From the NCBI RefSeq assembly GCF_009720525.1, contig NZ_CP043930.1, positions 7,142,001-7,206,000 on the forward strand: a stretch of 64,000 nt of DNA, in the 5' to 3' direction. Below are positions 1 through 9,300 of the stretch, one piece after another. How positions within the stretch are numbered: the stretch's first letter is position 1; every line of letters begins with the position of its first letter. The notes under the pieces were generated by a model. That model had not been told where the DNA came from, did not search any database, and saw nothing but the letters and a program-made list of their open reading frames with translations. The translations under genes were made by a program, and so were the position numbers. Source of the stretch: Gimesia benthica (GTDB taxonomy: Bacteria > Planctomycetota > Planctomycetia > Planctomycetales > Planctomycetaceae).

Positions 1-220
1 GATCGACTCCACCATTTCCAGGACGACAACGAAGTAATCTCCTGATGGTTAGCACCATTCCTTTAATCATGCCTTTTTTTCTAAATGCTAATTCCGCATA
101 GTGTGAGCAACTTGGCTCAAAGACACATCGACTGCCAATTTTTGGTGATATGTATTTGCGGTACCAGCGAAGAGATTTGATAGCAAGAAAAAGACGTAAG
201 GGACGACGAGGAATGCTCAT
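1..220 (-). CDS. yidD: YidD membrane protein insertion efficiency factor (3' part cut by window edge)
   Basis: Reading the - strand from the ATG at 220 gives 73 codons that run off the window start. The protein has the YidD (DUF37) signature: a tryptophan-tyrosine-arginine stretch, then ISPKIGSRCVFEPSCSHYA, then the KGMIKG turn and RRLLRCRPGNGGVD. The cysteines of CxFxPSCSxYA and RCxP are all present. YidD is a small membrane-associated protein that helps YidC insert inner-membrane proteins and usually lies near rnpA/yidC, which would be off the left edge. The C-terminus is missing here. No clear ribosome site is visible upstream of 220, so the start could be elsewhere, but the next conserved residues leave little room. 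The family call is firm; the start is not. Confidence 0.85.
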   Translation of the reverse strand, partial: MSIPRRPLRLFLAIKSLRWYRKYISPKIGSRCVFEPSCSHYAELAFRKKGMIKGMVLTIRRLLRCRPGNGGVD

Positions 221-596
221 CGCTTGAATCGAAGTATCACTCTCTGTAGTTCCTTTCAGTATCCGTTCTATCGTCGGGATGTGAATCGGGTTCACATCAC
301 ATTCATAGCTGTCTCCCTGAATCTCGATTCTCTTCATGATATTGAATTGACTGGGTTATTGATTGCGTGCGTTTACAAGTTGATAGTACGCAACAAAACA
401 CCTATGCTACACTCTATTTGGCAGGTGTTCAATTGGGAAGTGTGTAAATCTGGTGAGTGTCAATGGGCTGAATAAATAATTGGTGCGCAATAAAGTTAAG
501 CACCAAACACGAAGGAACTTTTCACGGTTTGTGAGACGAACTGAAGTTCCCCACAAATAGTAGGCTCTCTCAAAAGAGGATCTTTTTACTTTAGAA
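221..596. other. AT-rich intergenic region
   Basis: 376 bases between the divergent yidD and WD40 genes. Short open frames here have no recognisable protein features. It carries a sigma70-like promoter candidate at 380-408 and a weak stem at about 481-503 (GGTGC/GCACC). I see nothing else in it. Confidence 0.5.
380..408 (+). promoter_or_regulatory. candidate sigma70-type promoter for the WD40 gene
   Basis: TTGATA at 380-385 and TATGCT at 403-408 are separated by exactly 17 bases. It would give a 5' leader of about 180 bases before the ATG at 597. This is a consensus match in an AT-rich region, so chance occurrence is possible. Confidence 0.35.
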
Positions 597-2888
597 ATGG
601 TTTCACCAATGGCTGGCTTTAAACATCTATCTACAGCGAATGTAGCTGATAAGTTCATCGGAATATGCTTACTCTTCATCTGTGGGCTTTTGTTCTCTTG
701 CGGCAAAGTAAATCACCCTGTAGATCCGCCAGAAGACACTGTATCACAAGAAAAACTTACTGGCAGCGAGAATCTAGACCTGAAAACTCCCCAGTCACTG
801 CCCGCCGAAAATCAATCTCCGAAATATGATGCCAATCAGCCTGAGTATTTAAACCCCGATTGGATCGAATACCAACTCAATCAAGTTGGCATTGATCGAT
901 TGATTGAGGAATACAATAAAGAATCCGACCCGAACACCCAAACTATCAGGGCCGCCCTGAATCTTTCAAAACATATTTTGCGCGACCATCCCGAGGCATT
1001 GAGAGAACAACTTCAAGCCAGGTTGTTGAACCGATCGGAGCCCGTTTTTAAACCATTTCAGAGTCTACCGCACGATCAAGTTCAGCTCCGTTCCGAATGG
1101 CCCACTTTCAATCAACCCGATGGCCCTTTAATGTGGACTCTTGCAGGACACCAGAGATCAATCAATTGTGTGGCGATAACGCCTGATGGGAAACAAGCCA
1201 TTTCGGGTGCAGATGACGATACGTTGAAAGTATGGGATCTCAAGAATGGTGAGCTGGTCCGAACTCTCAAAGGACATTCCAGCTGGACTAATTGTGTCGC
1301 GATTATCTCAGATGGAAAACAGATTATTTCAGGCTCAGACGATGAAACGCTGAAGGTGTGGGATCTCGCTACTGGAAAGCTACTCAAAACCTTTGAAGGA
1401 CATACTGGTGCAGTGAATGCCGTGGCAGTGACTCCAGATGGAAAGCAAGCTGTTTCCGCATCAAACGATAGAACATTAAAAGTATGGGATATTCAAAGTG
1501 GAGAACTGCTCCGAACACTTAAAGGACATTCAAGTCTGGTGAATTTTATAAAAATAACGCCAAATGGTAAACAGGCCATTTCTGGTTCGTTTGATGAAAC
1601 AATAAAAGTGTGGGACCTCAACAGTGGAAAAGAACTCCGCACAATCAATATTCTCAGTTTTCGCGTAGCGGTGACATCAGATGGAAGCCTGGCTGTTTCC
1701 AGTCCACAGGAAAATACGCTGGAAGTGTGGGATCTCAAGAGCGGAAAGCTACTTAAAACACTTGAGGGACATACGGGGCCGGTCAGTTGTTTGACAGTGA
1801 CTCCAGATGGGAACCGAGTTATTTCAGGTTCGCTGGACACAACGTTGCAAGTATGGGATCTAAACAGTGGAAAGCAACTCCAGACACTTGAAGGACATGC
1901 GCATCATATTAAGTGTCTGGTGGTGACACCAGATGGTAACCAGGTAGTTTCAGGTTCAACCGATGATACGCTGAAGGTGTGGAATCTGACAAAAGGAAAG
2001 ATGCCCTGGACACCAAACGGCCATTCTAAGGTTGTGAATTGTCTCGCCATCACTCCTGATAGCAGTCAGTTTATTTCAGGTTCAGGGGATACAACATTAA
2101 AAGTGTGGGATCTAAGTGACGGAGAACTTCTCCAAACTCTTATAGGCCATGAACAAGAAGTTTTTTGCGTAGCGATTATGCCCGATGGAAAGCAAGCCAT
2201 TTCCGGTGCATTTGATAAAACACTGAAATTCTGGGACTTATCCAACGGAACACTTCTACAAACTCTGAAAGGACATGCACACTCGGTAAGATGCGTAGCA
2301 ATCACACCCAATGGGAAAAAAGCCGTCTCAGGTTCGATTGACAAAACGCTAAAAGTGTGGGATCTGGCAAATGGAGAGATGCTTCAGTCACTCGAAGGCC
2401 ATAACGACTCTGTTCTTTGCGTAGCGATGATGCCCGATGGAAAGCAGGCCATTTCAGGTTCATGGGACACAAGCCTGAAAATCTGGGATCTGGCCAGCGG
2501 GAAATTATTCGGATCTCTCGAAGGGCATACTGGTGTGGTCAACTGTGTGGCTTTGACTCCAAACGGAAATCAGTGCATTTCTGGTTCATACGATAGTACG
2601 CTAAAAGTGTGGGACCTAGCCAGCAGGAAGCCACTTCAAACGCTCAAGGGGCATACTGAAGCGATCAATTGCGTGGCGATAATGCCCGACGGGAAGCATG
2701 CGATTTCCGGTTCGAATGATAAGTCGATAAAGATGTGGGACCTCACGAGCGGAAAGGCGATTGCAACATACTGGTTCGATGATATTGTGAATAGTATTTC
2801 GATCAGTCAAAGTGGCGATACTTTAATGGTTGGTGATCAATCTGGTCGAGTCCACAAGTTGAAAGTACTGATGTCTGCAAAGTACTGA
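597..2888 (+). CDS. exported WD40-repeat lipoprotein with STAND-type helical linker
   Basis: 763 residues. Residues 16-35 are a hydrophobic signal ending in a lipobox-like LFSC (Cys35), which suggests a lipid-anchored protein outside the cytoplasm. Residues about 85-160 are helical, and the part reading AALNLSKHILRDHPEALREQ resembles the linker that sits between the NTPase and WD40 parts of bacterial STAND proteins. No P-loop or NB-ARC/NACHT domain is present. From about residue 178 there are 13 clear 42-residue WD40 units, most ending TLKVWDL-x-x-G, plus a degenerate 14th. Unit 5 is also degenerate. Fourteen units would fit two seven-bladed propellers. Binding partners are unknown. The gene ends inside a 17-bp tandem repeat. 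Its base composition is AT-richer than most of the window, as is that of the 3743-4681 gene. The start could also be the ATG at 612. Confidence 0.85.
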   Translation: MVSPMAGFKHLSTANVADKFIGICLLFICGLLFSCGKVNHPVDPPEDTVSQEKLTGSENLDLKTPQSLPAENQSPKYDANQPEYLNPDWIEYQLNQVGIDRLIEEYNKESDPNTQTIRAALNLSKHILRDHPEALREQLQARLLNRSEPVFKPFQSLPHDQVQLRSEWPTFNQPDGPLMWTLAGHQRSINCVAITPDGKQAISGADDDTLKVWDLKNGELVRTLKGHSSWTNCVAIISDGKQIISGSDDETLKVWDLATGKLLKTFEGHTGAVNAVAVTPDGKQAVSASNDRTLKVWDIQSGELLRTLKGHSSLVNFIKITPNGKQAISGSFDETIKVWDLNSGKELRTINILSFRVAVTSDGSLAVSSPQENTLEVWDLKSGKLLKTLEGHTGPVSCLTVTPDGNRVISGSLDTTLQVWDLNSGKQLQTLEGHAHHIKCLVVTPDGNQVVSGSTDDTLKVWNLTKGKMPWTPNGHSKVVNCLAITPDSSQFISGSGDTTLKVWDLSDGELLQTLIGHEQEVFCVAIMPDGKQAISGAFDKTLKFWDLSNGTLLQTLKGHAHSVRCVAITPNGKKAVSGSIDKTLKVWDLANGEMLQSLEGHNDSVLCVAMMPDGKQAISGSWDTSLKIWDLASGKLFGSLEGHTGVVNCVALTPNGNQCISGSYDSTLKVWDLASRKPLQTLKGHTEAINCVAIMPDGKHAISGSNDKSIKMWDLTSGKAIATYWFDDIVNSISISQSGDTLMVGDQSGRVHKLKVLMSAKY

Positions 2889-2906
2889 TGTCTGCAAAGT
2901 ACTGAT
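2862..2906. repeat. 17-bp tandem repeat, 2.6 copies, spanning the WD40 stop codon
   Basis: The unit AAAGTACTGATGTCTGC lies at 2862-2878 and again at 2879-2895, followed by a partial third copy AAAGTACTGAT at 2896-2906. Since 17 is not a multiple of three, each copy shifts the frame; the TGA used as stop (2886-2888) lies in the second copy. Confidence 0.9.
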
Positions 2907-3011
2907 AAATAAGGGGGTAGGCCTGATCCTTGGAAATGGTCCTGCATGGCAACAAGATCCGGTTGCTCCGCGTGTGGTTTCCAGCACGATCTATCGGGGT
3001 AGCACAACCAC

Positions 3012-3599
3012 CTACGGCAGCGGAACATCATCAAACACCAGTTCGCGGCGTTTTTTTGCATCGCCGAAGGTAAAACGCAGCACCACCGTTTCCGCAGGCT
3101 GGAACTTGCCGGACAGGGTGAAGGAGTAGACCTTGGACTGCTGCTCATTCAGATCCTGGGGCAATCCGACGGGGAAGGTGGCGGCGGGCAGCTGCGGAGA
3201 ATTACAATCCATTTCGGTGATGCCATTGCTGCGACTTCCGATGACGCGACCGTTCGCTTCAATTCTGACTTTGCCGACCAGCGGTTTGCCATCTGTCGTT
3301 TCTGCGCTGAAGCCCCACGTTTCGTCTTTGTCGGTGCGTTTTTCGATGACCGCGACGACGCGCATCCAGGGCACCGCGTTGTTGCCGGGAGGGCGGCCGC
3401 CCTCGTCAATCAGCGCTTGCGAATCAACAAAAGCAATCCCTTTTGTGATGCCCAGCAGCGAAACGCGATAGTCCTTGTTTTGCTGCACGGATTCGAACGT
3501 GTCAATCTCGGATTTTCGCGTCTCTTCTTTGGCATGCGTAAATACGGAAGCCGCACCTGCGGCAACCGCGACAATAACTAAGGTGAGGCGTCGATTCAT
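3012..3599 (-). CDS. secreted protein of unknown function
   Basis: 195 residues. A signal peptide is visible at residues 1-23 (positively charged MNRR, then an alanine/valine-rich core ending in THA). The mature part is predicted to be soluble and beta-rich, and contains short lysine/glutamate-rich turns. I recognise no family or catalytic motif. The start at 3599 is supported by AAGGAG eight bases upstream on the - strand. It lies downstream of, and facing, the WD40 gene, and it is not obviously linked to any neighbour. Its GC content is typical of the bulk of the window, unlike the flanking AT-rich genes. It is probably a real gene because of the clear ribosome site and signal peptide. Confidence 0.7.
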   Translation of the reverse strand: MNRRLTLVIVAVAAGAASVFTHAKEETRKSEIDTFESVQQNKDYRVSLLGITKGIAFVDSQALIDEGGRPPGNNAVPWMRVVAVIEKRTDKDETWGFSAETTDGKPLVGKVRIEANGRVIGSRSNGITEMDCNSPQLPAATFPVGLPQDLNEQQSKVYSFTLSGKFQPAETVVLRFTFGDAKKRRELVFDDVPLP

Positions 3600-3664
3600 C
3601 GTCGGTCTCCTTTACGAGTCTGCTGCGGTTGAATTGAGCGGCAGGACTGGGAGAATAAAAGGGG

Positions 3665-3704
3665 CGAGTCTCATTGAATAAGGTGATCTGCCTTATTTGA
3701 CTCG
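3665..3704 (-). terminator. stem-loop downstream of the 3743-4681 gene
   Basis: AATAAGG (3677-3683) and CCTTATT (3691-3697) pair perfectly around a 7-base loop, and CGAGTC/GACTCG (3665-3670 and 3699-3704) extend the stem with an asymmetric bulge. On the - strand the next bases are CCCCTTTTATT, a poor but possible U tract. It may equally be an operator ahead of the 3599 start. Confidence 0.4.
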
Positions 3705-3742
3705 TCTTTGCTGATTGTTTAGGGGCTGCTCCCTTTACTGAC

Positions 3743-4681
3743 TTATAAGCCTATTATGGCATCTCGTCCACGCAGTTGCATGTCTTCGATATGGCGAGCC
3801 CGAATTGCCTCAAAACTGAAATCTTGGACTATTGTATCAATCACCGTGTCTGCCCACTTGCGGTAACGTGCCATATCAGGATGTCCATTCAGAAGTCGAT
3901 TTTGTATGACGGTACCAGTGACCTGAAATACAGAGTGCCCAACTTGAGAGTTGTCATCAGGTGATATGAATGAATCATATTCTCCAATTCCGATAGAACT
4001 ACCTCCTTTCTGAATTTGAATCGTCAGAGTTATATACCGATTTCTGAACTCGATCGAACGCGAGTGCTCAGTCTCTTCATTGAGCCGATAAGTGGTATGC
4101 GGTGGTAGAAAATATTGTTGAAATGTGTTTGGTTGAAAGGCTTGTTGGTCCTCATCAAATTCCACATCAAACCCAAACGAGTCGTACAGCTCATTGAGGG
4201 TTACTTTTGTTCCTGTTCTCGATCCGCCTCTGCTTTGAATGTTTGTAAAGCCGGGCCCCTTCAGTCGCACAATCTCGCTGTCCCAACCACCACTAAAAGC
4301 GGACAATGATTTCGATAGAATTGCATAAGTTATTGCGGGAAAGTAAAGATCAGCACCATATGAGATATCTATATGAGAGTCATCTGGAGTTCGGGCGGGG
4401 ATAGTAGCTGACTGAGTGAAGATCGTTAGTTCAGTGCGATATGGAAGCCGTAGTAGAATCGGTCGATAGTCTCTTCTACCGTAGAACGTAGCAACGCTAA
4501 TCTCTTCACTGCGAGATTCAACTTTGTTTGAGATTGCCTCTTTGGCAGTGAAGCCGATTGCTCCTACAAACATGGCTGTGAAAAATGTCAGAACAACACG
4601 ATCTGATGCGCGATTAAACCACGTGTAACAGGAAATACCAAGAATTATAAAAACCGCAAGGGCAATGAATGATATTTTCAT
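3743..4681 (-). CDS. two-helix membrane protein of unknown function
   Basis: 312 residues. Two hydrophobic segments lie at the N-terminus (about residues 4-20 and 27-45), followed by a soluble domain of about 260 residues with many aromatic and serine/threonine residues and no recognised motif. The ATG at 4681 is chosen over the TTG three bases upstream because AGGA sits at a suitable distance. The gene and its upstream flank (to about 4920) are clearly more AT-rich than the DUF1501 gene next to it, which fits acquisition by transfer, although no mobility gene is present. The layout (paired N-terminal helices and a cytosolic or periplasmic domain) occurs in some phage-defence and signalling effectors, but nothing here identifies it as one. 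Function unknown. Confidence 0.7.
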   Translation of the reverse strand: MKISFIALAVFIILGISCYTWFNRASDRVVLTFFTAMFVGAIGFTAKEAISNKVESRSEEISVATFYGRRDYRPILLRLPYRTELTIFTQSATIPARTPDDSHIDISYGADLYFPAITYAILSKSLSAFSGGWDSEIVRLKGPGFTNIQSRGGSRTGTKVTLNELYDSFGFDVEFDEDQQAFQPNTFQQYFLPPHTTYRLNEETEHSRSIEFRNRYITLTIQIQKGGSSIGIGEYDSFISPDDNSQVGHSVFQVTGTVIQNRLLNGHPDMARYRKWADTVIDTIVQDFSFEAIRARHIEDMQLRGRDAIIGL

Positions 4682-4923
4682 CAATGTATCCTATGGGGAC
4701 TTAACCTGTGGTCTCTCCCATTGAGTAATTTGTTTCGTGCCCTTACATCAATGCGATGAAACAGTACCTTCTGATTATGTTGTTCTTTAATCACCCATGA
4801 GTGACTTTTGTGTGCATTTTACTGAAAAAGTATACGAGCACAGAGAACAAACGGCGATTGAAACTGGATGGATCATCGAAAATGAAAAAAATAAGTTCTA
4901 TCAATCCAACGCTACCAAATCGC

Positions 4924-6375
4924 TCAAGCCAGTACCCCTTCCAGTAAATGATCCTCATCCGCCGGGCCGATCAGCCGCTGATCCAACCCCTGGTACGGCA
5001 CCTTCAGCTTGCGGGCGTCGAGCCCCGTCAGATGCAGAATCGTTGACTGCAGATCGCGGACGCTGGCTTTCTTTTCGGTGACGAAGTAGCCGAGTTCGTC
5101 GGTTTCGCCGTAGGAGACGCCGCCTTTGATGCCGCCGCCGGCCATCCAGATGGTGTAGCAGTGCGGGTGGTGGTCGCGGCCCAGGAAGGTGGAGCCGTTG
5201 CGGGCTTCGTTCATCGAGGTGCGGCCGAATTCGCCGCTCCAGACGATCAGCGTTTCATCCAATAGACCCCGCTGCTTGAGGTCGGTAATCAACGCGTACA
5301 GCGGGCGGTCGATGTCTTTGGCCTTGTTCGGCACCGCGGTGATCAGGTCGTTCCCCTTGCTTGTGCCGTGCATGTCCCAGCCGTAGTCGAACAGCTGGAT
5401 GAACCGCACGCCCCGTTCCACCATTCGGCGGGCCAATAGGCAGTTGTTCGCGAACGAAGGCGCACCGCCGGTCGTGCCGTAGAGTTCGTGCGTCGCTTTG
5501 GTTTCGCTGGTCAGATCGACGGCTTCGGGAACCGACATCTGCATACGGAACGCGAGCTCGTACTGGTTGATGCGGGTCAGCGTTTCCGGGTTACCGAACT
5601 GCTTGAGCTCGAATTCATTCAGCTTCTTCAGCGCATCCAGGCTCCGCCGACGGACCTCCCGGTTGATCCCTTTCGGGTTCGAGACGTACAGAATCGGGTC
5701 GCCGCTGGTCCGGCACTGCACCCCCTGGTAGACGGACGGCAGAAAGCCGCTGCCCCACAGGCTCTTCCCGCCACTCGGGTCGCTGCCGCCGCTGAGCAGC
5801 ACCATGAACCCGGGCAGGTTTTTGTTTTCCGAACCGAGACCGTAGGTGATCCACGACCCCATCGAGGCCCCGCCGAATCGGGGGGCTCCGGTATACAGGA
5901 ACAGCTGGGCGGGCGCGTGGTTGAACTGATCGGTGTGCATCGACTTGATGACGGCCACGTCGTCGGCGACCTTCTGGAAGTTCGGCAGCAGCTCGCTCAT
6001 CCAGGTGCCGCCTTCGCCGTACTGTTTGAATTTGTACGGCGTTCCCAGCATCTTGGGATGTCCCTTGATGAACGCGAAGCCGCGGCCTTTCAGGAACGAA
6101 TCGGGGCAGGGCTGCATGTTACGTTTGACCAGCTCCGGCTTATAGTCAAACAGTTCCTGCTGCGGAGGCGAACCGGCCATGTGCAGGAAGATCACATGTT
6201 TGGCTTTCGCGGGCAGGCGGAACGGCGGCGCTTCCGGCTGTTCCGGTTTATTGGCGGCGGCACGGTTGTTCTCCGCGAGCATCGCTCCCAGGGCGATCGA
6301 ACCGATGCCGGTTGACCCCTGGGCGAGAAAGTGGCGGCGGGTTACCGCCTGCAGTTGCTGTTGTTTCAAATTCAT
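4924..6375 (-). CDS. DUF1501 domain protein, Tat-exported
   Basis: 483 residues. The N-terminus has a Tat signal (TRRHFL at about residues 12-17, then a glycine/alanine-rich core). The rest is a DUF1501 protein of the alkaline-phosphatase/sulfatase-like fold: HMAGSPPQQELFDYKP near the start of the domain, GSWITYGLGSEN in the middle, and WSGEFGRTSMNE with GRDHHPHCY near the end. Its substrate is unknown; in planctomycetes these genes almost always pair with PSD1/DUF1553 genes, as here. The ATG at 6375 is chosen over the one at 6402 because AAAGGA lies just upstream. This start is only four bases after the PSD1 stop, so the two are probably translated from one mRNA with coupling. Confidence 0.9.
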   Translation of the reverse strand: MNLKQQQLQAVTRRHFLAQGSTGIGSIALGAMLAENNRAAANKPEQPEAPPFRLPAKAKHVIFLHMAGSPPQQELFDYKPELVKRNMQPCPDSFLKGRGFAFIKGHPKMLGTPYKFKQYGEGGTWMSELLPNFQKVADDVAVIKSMHTDQFNHAPAQLFLYTGAPRFGGASMGSWITYGLGSENKNLPGFMVLLSGGSDPSGGKSLWGSGFLPSVYQGVQCRTSGDPILYVSNPKGINREVRRRSLDALKKLNEFELKQFGNPETLTRINQYELAFRMQMSVPEAVDLTSETKATHELYGTTGGAPSFANNCLLARRMVERGVRFIQLFDYGWDMHGTSKGNDLITAVPNKAKDIDRPLYALITDLKQRGLLDETLIVWSGEFGRTSMNEARNGSTFLGRDHHPHCYTIWMAGGGIKGGVSYGETDELGYFVTEKKASVRDLQSTILHLTGLDARKLKVPYQGLDQRLIGPADEDHLLEGVLA

Positions 6376-6379
6376 CGGT

Positions 6380-9300
6380 CTATCCTTTCGTGAGAACGCC
6401 ATCCATGTTGAGCAGCACGTTGGCGATCACGGTCCAGGCTGCGAGTTCTGCGGGGTTGTATTTTTCAGGCAGCGGATGCAGCGGATTCTCCAGGAGCTGT
6501 TTCGCTTCCTCGGGATGCGCTGCATAGTAGGCCTTTTCAGATTCATAAAGTTCGAGCAGCGGCTGCACCTGCTCGGGTTGCGGCGGACGGAGCAGACAGA
6601 GCTGGAGCCCATACTCGATGCGGGACTCCGTTGTCGTTCCCCCTTCCTCATACAGTCGTCGAGCCAGGGCCTGCGAGATTTCGATAAAGACGGGATCGTT
6701 CATCGTAATCATCGCCTGCAGCGGCGTATTGGTATTGATGCGACGGATCGTACAGATCTCCCGACTGGGGGCGTCGAAGGTTGCCATCGAAGGGTAGGGG
6801 ACCGTACGTCGCCAGAAGGTATACAGACCCCGGCGGTAACGATCCTTGTCTTTGCTGGTGGCCCAGGTCCGCTGACCGTTGAACGCAGCCCGCCAGATCC
6901 CCTCGGGTTGCACCGGATAGACGGACGGCCCGCCGACCTGCTTCGTCAACAGACCACTGACGGCCAGTGCCTGGTCACGGATCATCTCCGCCGACAGACG
7001 GAACCGCGGTCCGCGGGAGAGCAGCCGGTTCTTGGGATCTTTCTGAATGTGAATCGGCTCTGTCGTCGATGCCTGCCGATAGGTGTTGGACATCACGATG
7101 GTTTTCAGCAGGGCTTTCATGTCCCAGCCGTTCTCTACGAATTCGGTGGCCAGCCAGTCCAGCAGTTGCGGATGACTGGGGAGCTCGCCCTGGGTACCGA
7201 AGTCTTCTTCGGTGACGACCAGTCCCGCCCCAAACAGCTGCGACCAGTAACGGTTCACAGCGACTCGCGCGGTCAGCGGATTAGCTGGATCGGTGAGCCA
7301 CTTTGCGACTGCGATGCGGTTGTTGGGTGTCTCTTTCGGAGCCGGGTTGAACGAACTCAGCAGCGCCGGTTCGACCAGGTCGCCCGGCTGCAGGAAACTG
7401 CCCCGCACCATGATGTGTGTTTTCCGCTGCTTGTCGGCCGGCAACTCTTCCATGATGGGCAGCTGCGGATATTTCGGTTTTGCTTTCTGCAGTTTGGCGA
7501 TCTCGTCCCGCGTCGGTTTGAGCAGTGGTGCGACGCCGCGGTAATACGCGGCCAGCTTGTCGCGCTGCGCCGGCGTACGGGCTTCGGAGAGGGTATCGAC
7601 AATCGCCAGAATGTCATCGGGTACCTTGAGCCGGGGCTCGAGCTGGGAATCATTCGTGAACGACAGCCGGAAGTGTCCCAGGGCGTACTGGGGATCTTTG
7701 TAATTGTGTGACAGCGTGACGATCAACCGCTGTTTGCCTGTCGGCTGCGCGGTTCCGTGATCGGGAAAGAAGTAGGCCGAGTTCTCCTTACCAAACTGAG
7801 GAGCGATACCCCAGCCGGTTTTGCTGCCGCTTTTGGGATCCAGCGTTGCACTCACCGGGAAGCCGGACTGCGAGTGAGAAGCGAGGGCCCGCTTGAGGGG
7901 AATCACCCGCCGATCCGAAACGGACAGCGTGGTACTGGGGTTCGGTGCTTTCGCGACGATGGTCTGCCAGACCACCTTGCGGTCTTTATCGAGCAGGCTG
8001 ACTTTGAAGTTCGCCAGCCGATCGCCCGAGCCATCGGTGCGGTTCCAGATCTGAATGCGTTCGACGGGCGTCTCTGAATTGAGGTCGAGCTCCCACCAGG
8101 GTTGGACTTCCTGGTTCGTGTGAGTCGTAGACTTCGCGTTGAAGAAGTGGCCGTCGGTGTTACCATCGATGGCGAGTTTCGCGGGCGCGGAGTGGCTGGT
8201 ACTCGACTGTGTGGCGACTCCCTGGCCGGCGATGTTCTTGTCTCCCTGGAAGACCTGCACCTCGGCCAGCGAGAGAATCTGTTTCGCCTTCCCCTGCTGT
8301 TCAATCCGCAGGAATTGACCTTGCGCGGGGGCATCTTTGTTTTTACCTTTGATCGGCTGCATTTCGACTTTGATATTTGAGAGGACGAAGTTCCCGTCTT
8401 TGGCCCGTCCGGGACCGCTGGCCGCCAGACTCTTGTCCGGCAGCACTTCGAGCCGCAGCGCTTTGAAGGCGGGGGCATCGATCTCGGTTTCGATCGTGTA
8501 GTTTTCGTTCGCCGCGGGACCGGAGGCCAGAATCGAACCGTCGTCCAGAATCGCGAACTGCGTCGTCTTCGCTGTTGAAGTCACGCTGGTCGGTTTCAAT
8601 GTCTGCCAGTCGGGCTTCGCATGCAGCGTGCTTTCCCACTTCTGCTGTGCCGCTGCGAGTTCCTTGGTGGGGGTTTTGAGTTTCTGATTCAGCGTCGCGA
8701 TTTGGGTTTCGATACGTTTGGTCTGTTGCAGCATCTCAGGCGTGGGAGCCGCGATGGTGGGCTCATCGGTCGGCTTGTCGGTATCCGCGGTCTGATTGAA
8801 GATCGCGTAGAGCTGATAGTATTCCTTCTGCGTGATCGGATCGTATTTATGCGTGTGACATTTCGCACAACCCATGGTGAGCCCCATCCAGACCTGGATC
8901 GTGGTATCGACGCGGTCCCGCACGGCGGCGACGCGGAATTCTTCGTCGTCGGTGCCCCCTTCGGTGTTGGTCATCGTGTTACGATGGAAGGCGGTTGCGA
9001 CTTTCTGTTCGAGTGTCGGATTGGGGAGCATGTCGCCGGCCAGCTGTTCGAGGGTGAACTGATCGAAGGGCATGTTCTGATTGAAGGCATTGATCACCCA
9101 GTCGCGGTAACGCCAGATCTCCATTCGCAGCGGATCGGAGCCGTAGCCTTTTGAGTCGGCGTAGCGGGCCAGGTCGAGCCACTTGCGGGCCCAGCGCTCG
9201 CCGTAAGCGGGATCGCTTAAAAACCGGTCGACCAGTTTTTCGTAGGCATCGGGAGATTTGTCATTCACGAACTGTTCGACTTCGTCCAGCGTCGGAGGCA

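Noticed and set aside
224..475. Open frame of 83 codons between yidD and the WD40 gene
   Set aside because: No ribosome site, no recognisable motif, and it covers the likely promoter region.
1112..2344. Regularly spaced DNA repeats that could be taken for a CRISPR array
   Set aside because: They are the roughly 126-bp WD40 coding repeats in an open frame, too long and too divergent for CRISPR repeats.
2889..3011. Possible remnant of a transposon between the WD40 gene and the small secreted protein gene
   Set aside because: No inverted repeats, transposase fragments or target duplication can be seen in the 123 bases; only the tandem repeat tail is present.
4797..5081. Open frame of 94 codons on the + strand
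   Set aside because: Its second half is antisense to the DUF1501 C-terminus and the first half lacks any coding signal.
6179..7711. Long + strand open frame (510 codons) inside the PSD1 region
   Set aside because: It is antisense to conserved PSD1 sequence, has arginine/histidine-rich shadow composition and no recognisable domain.
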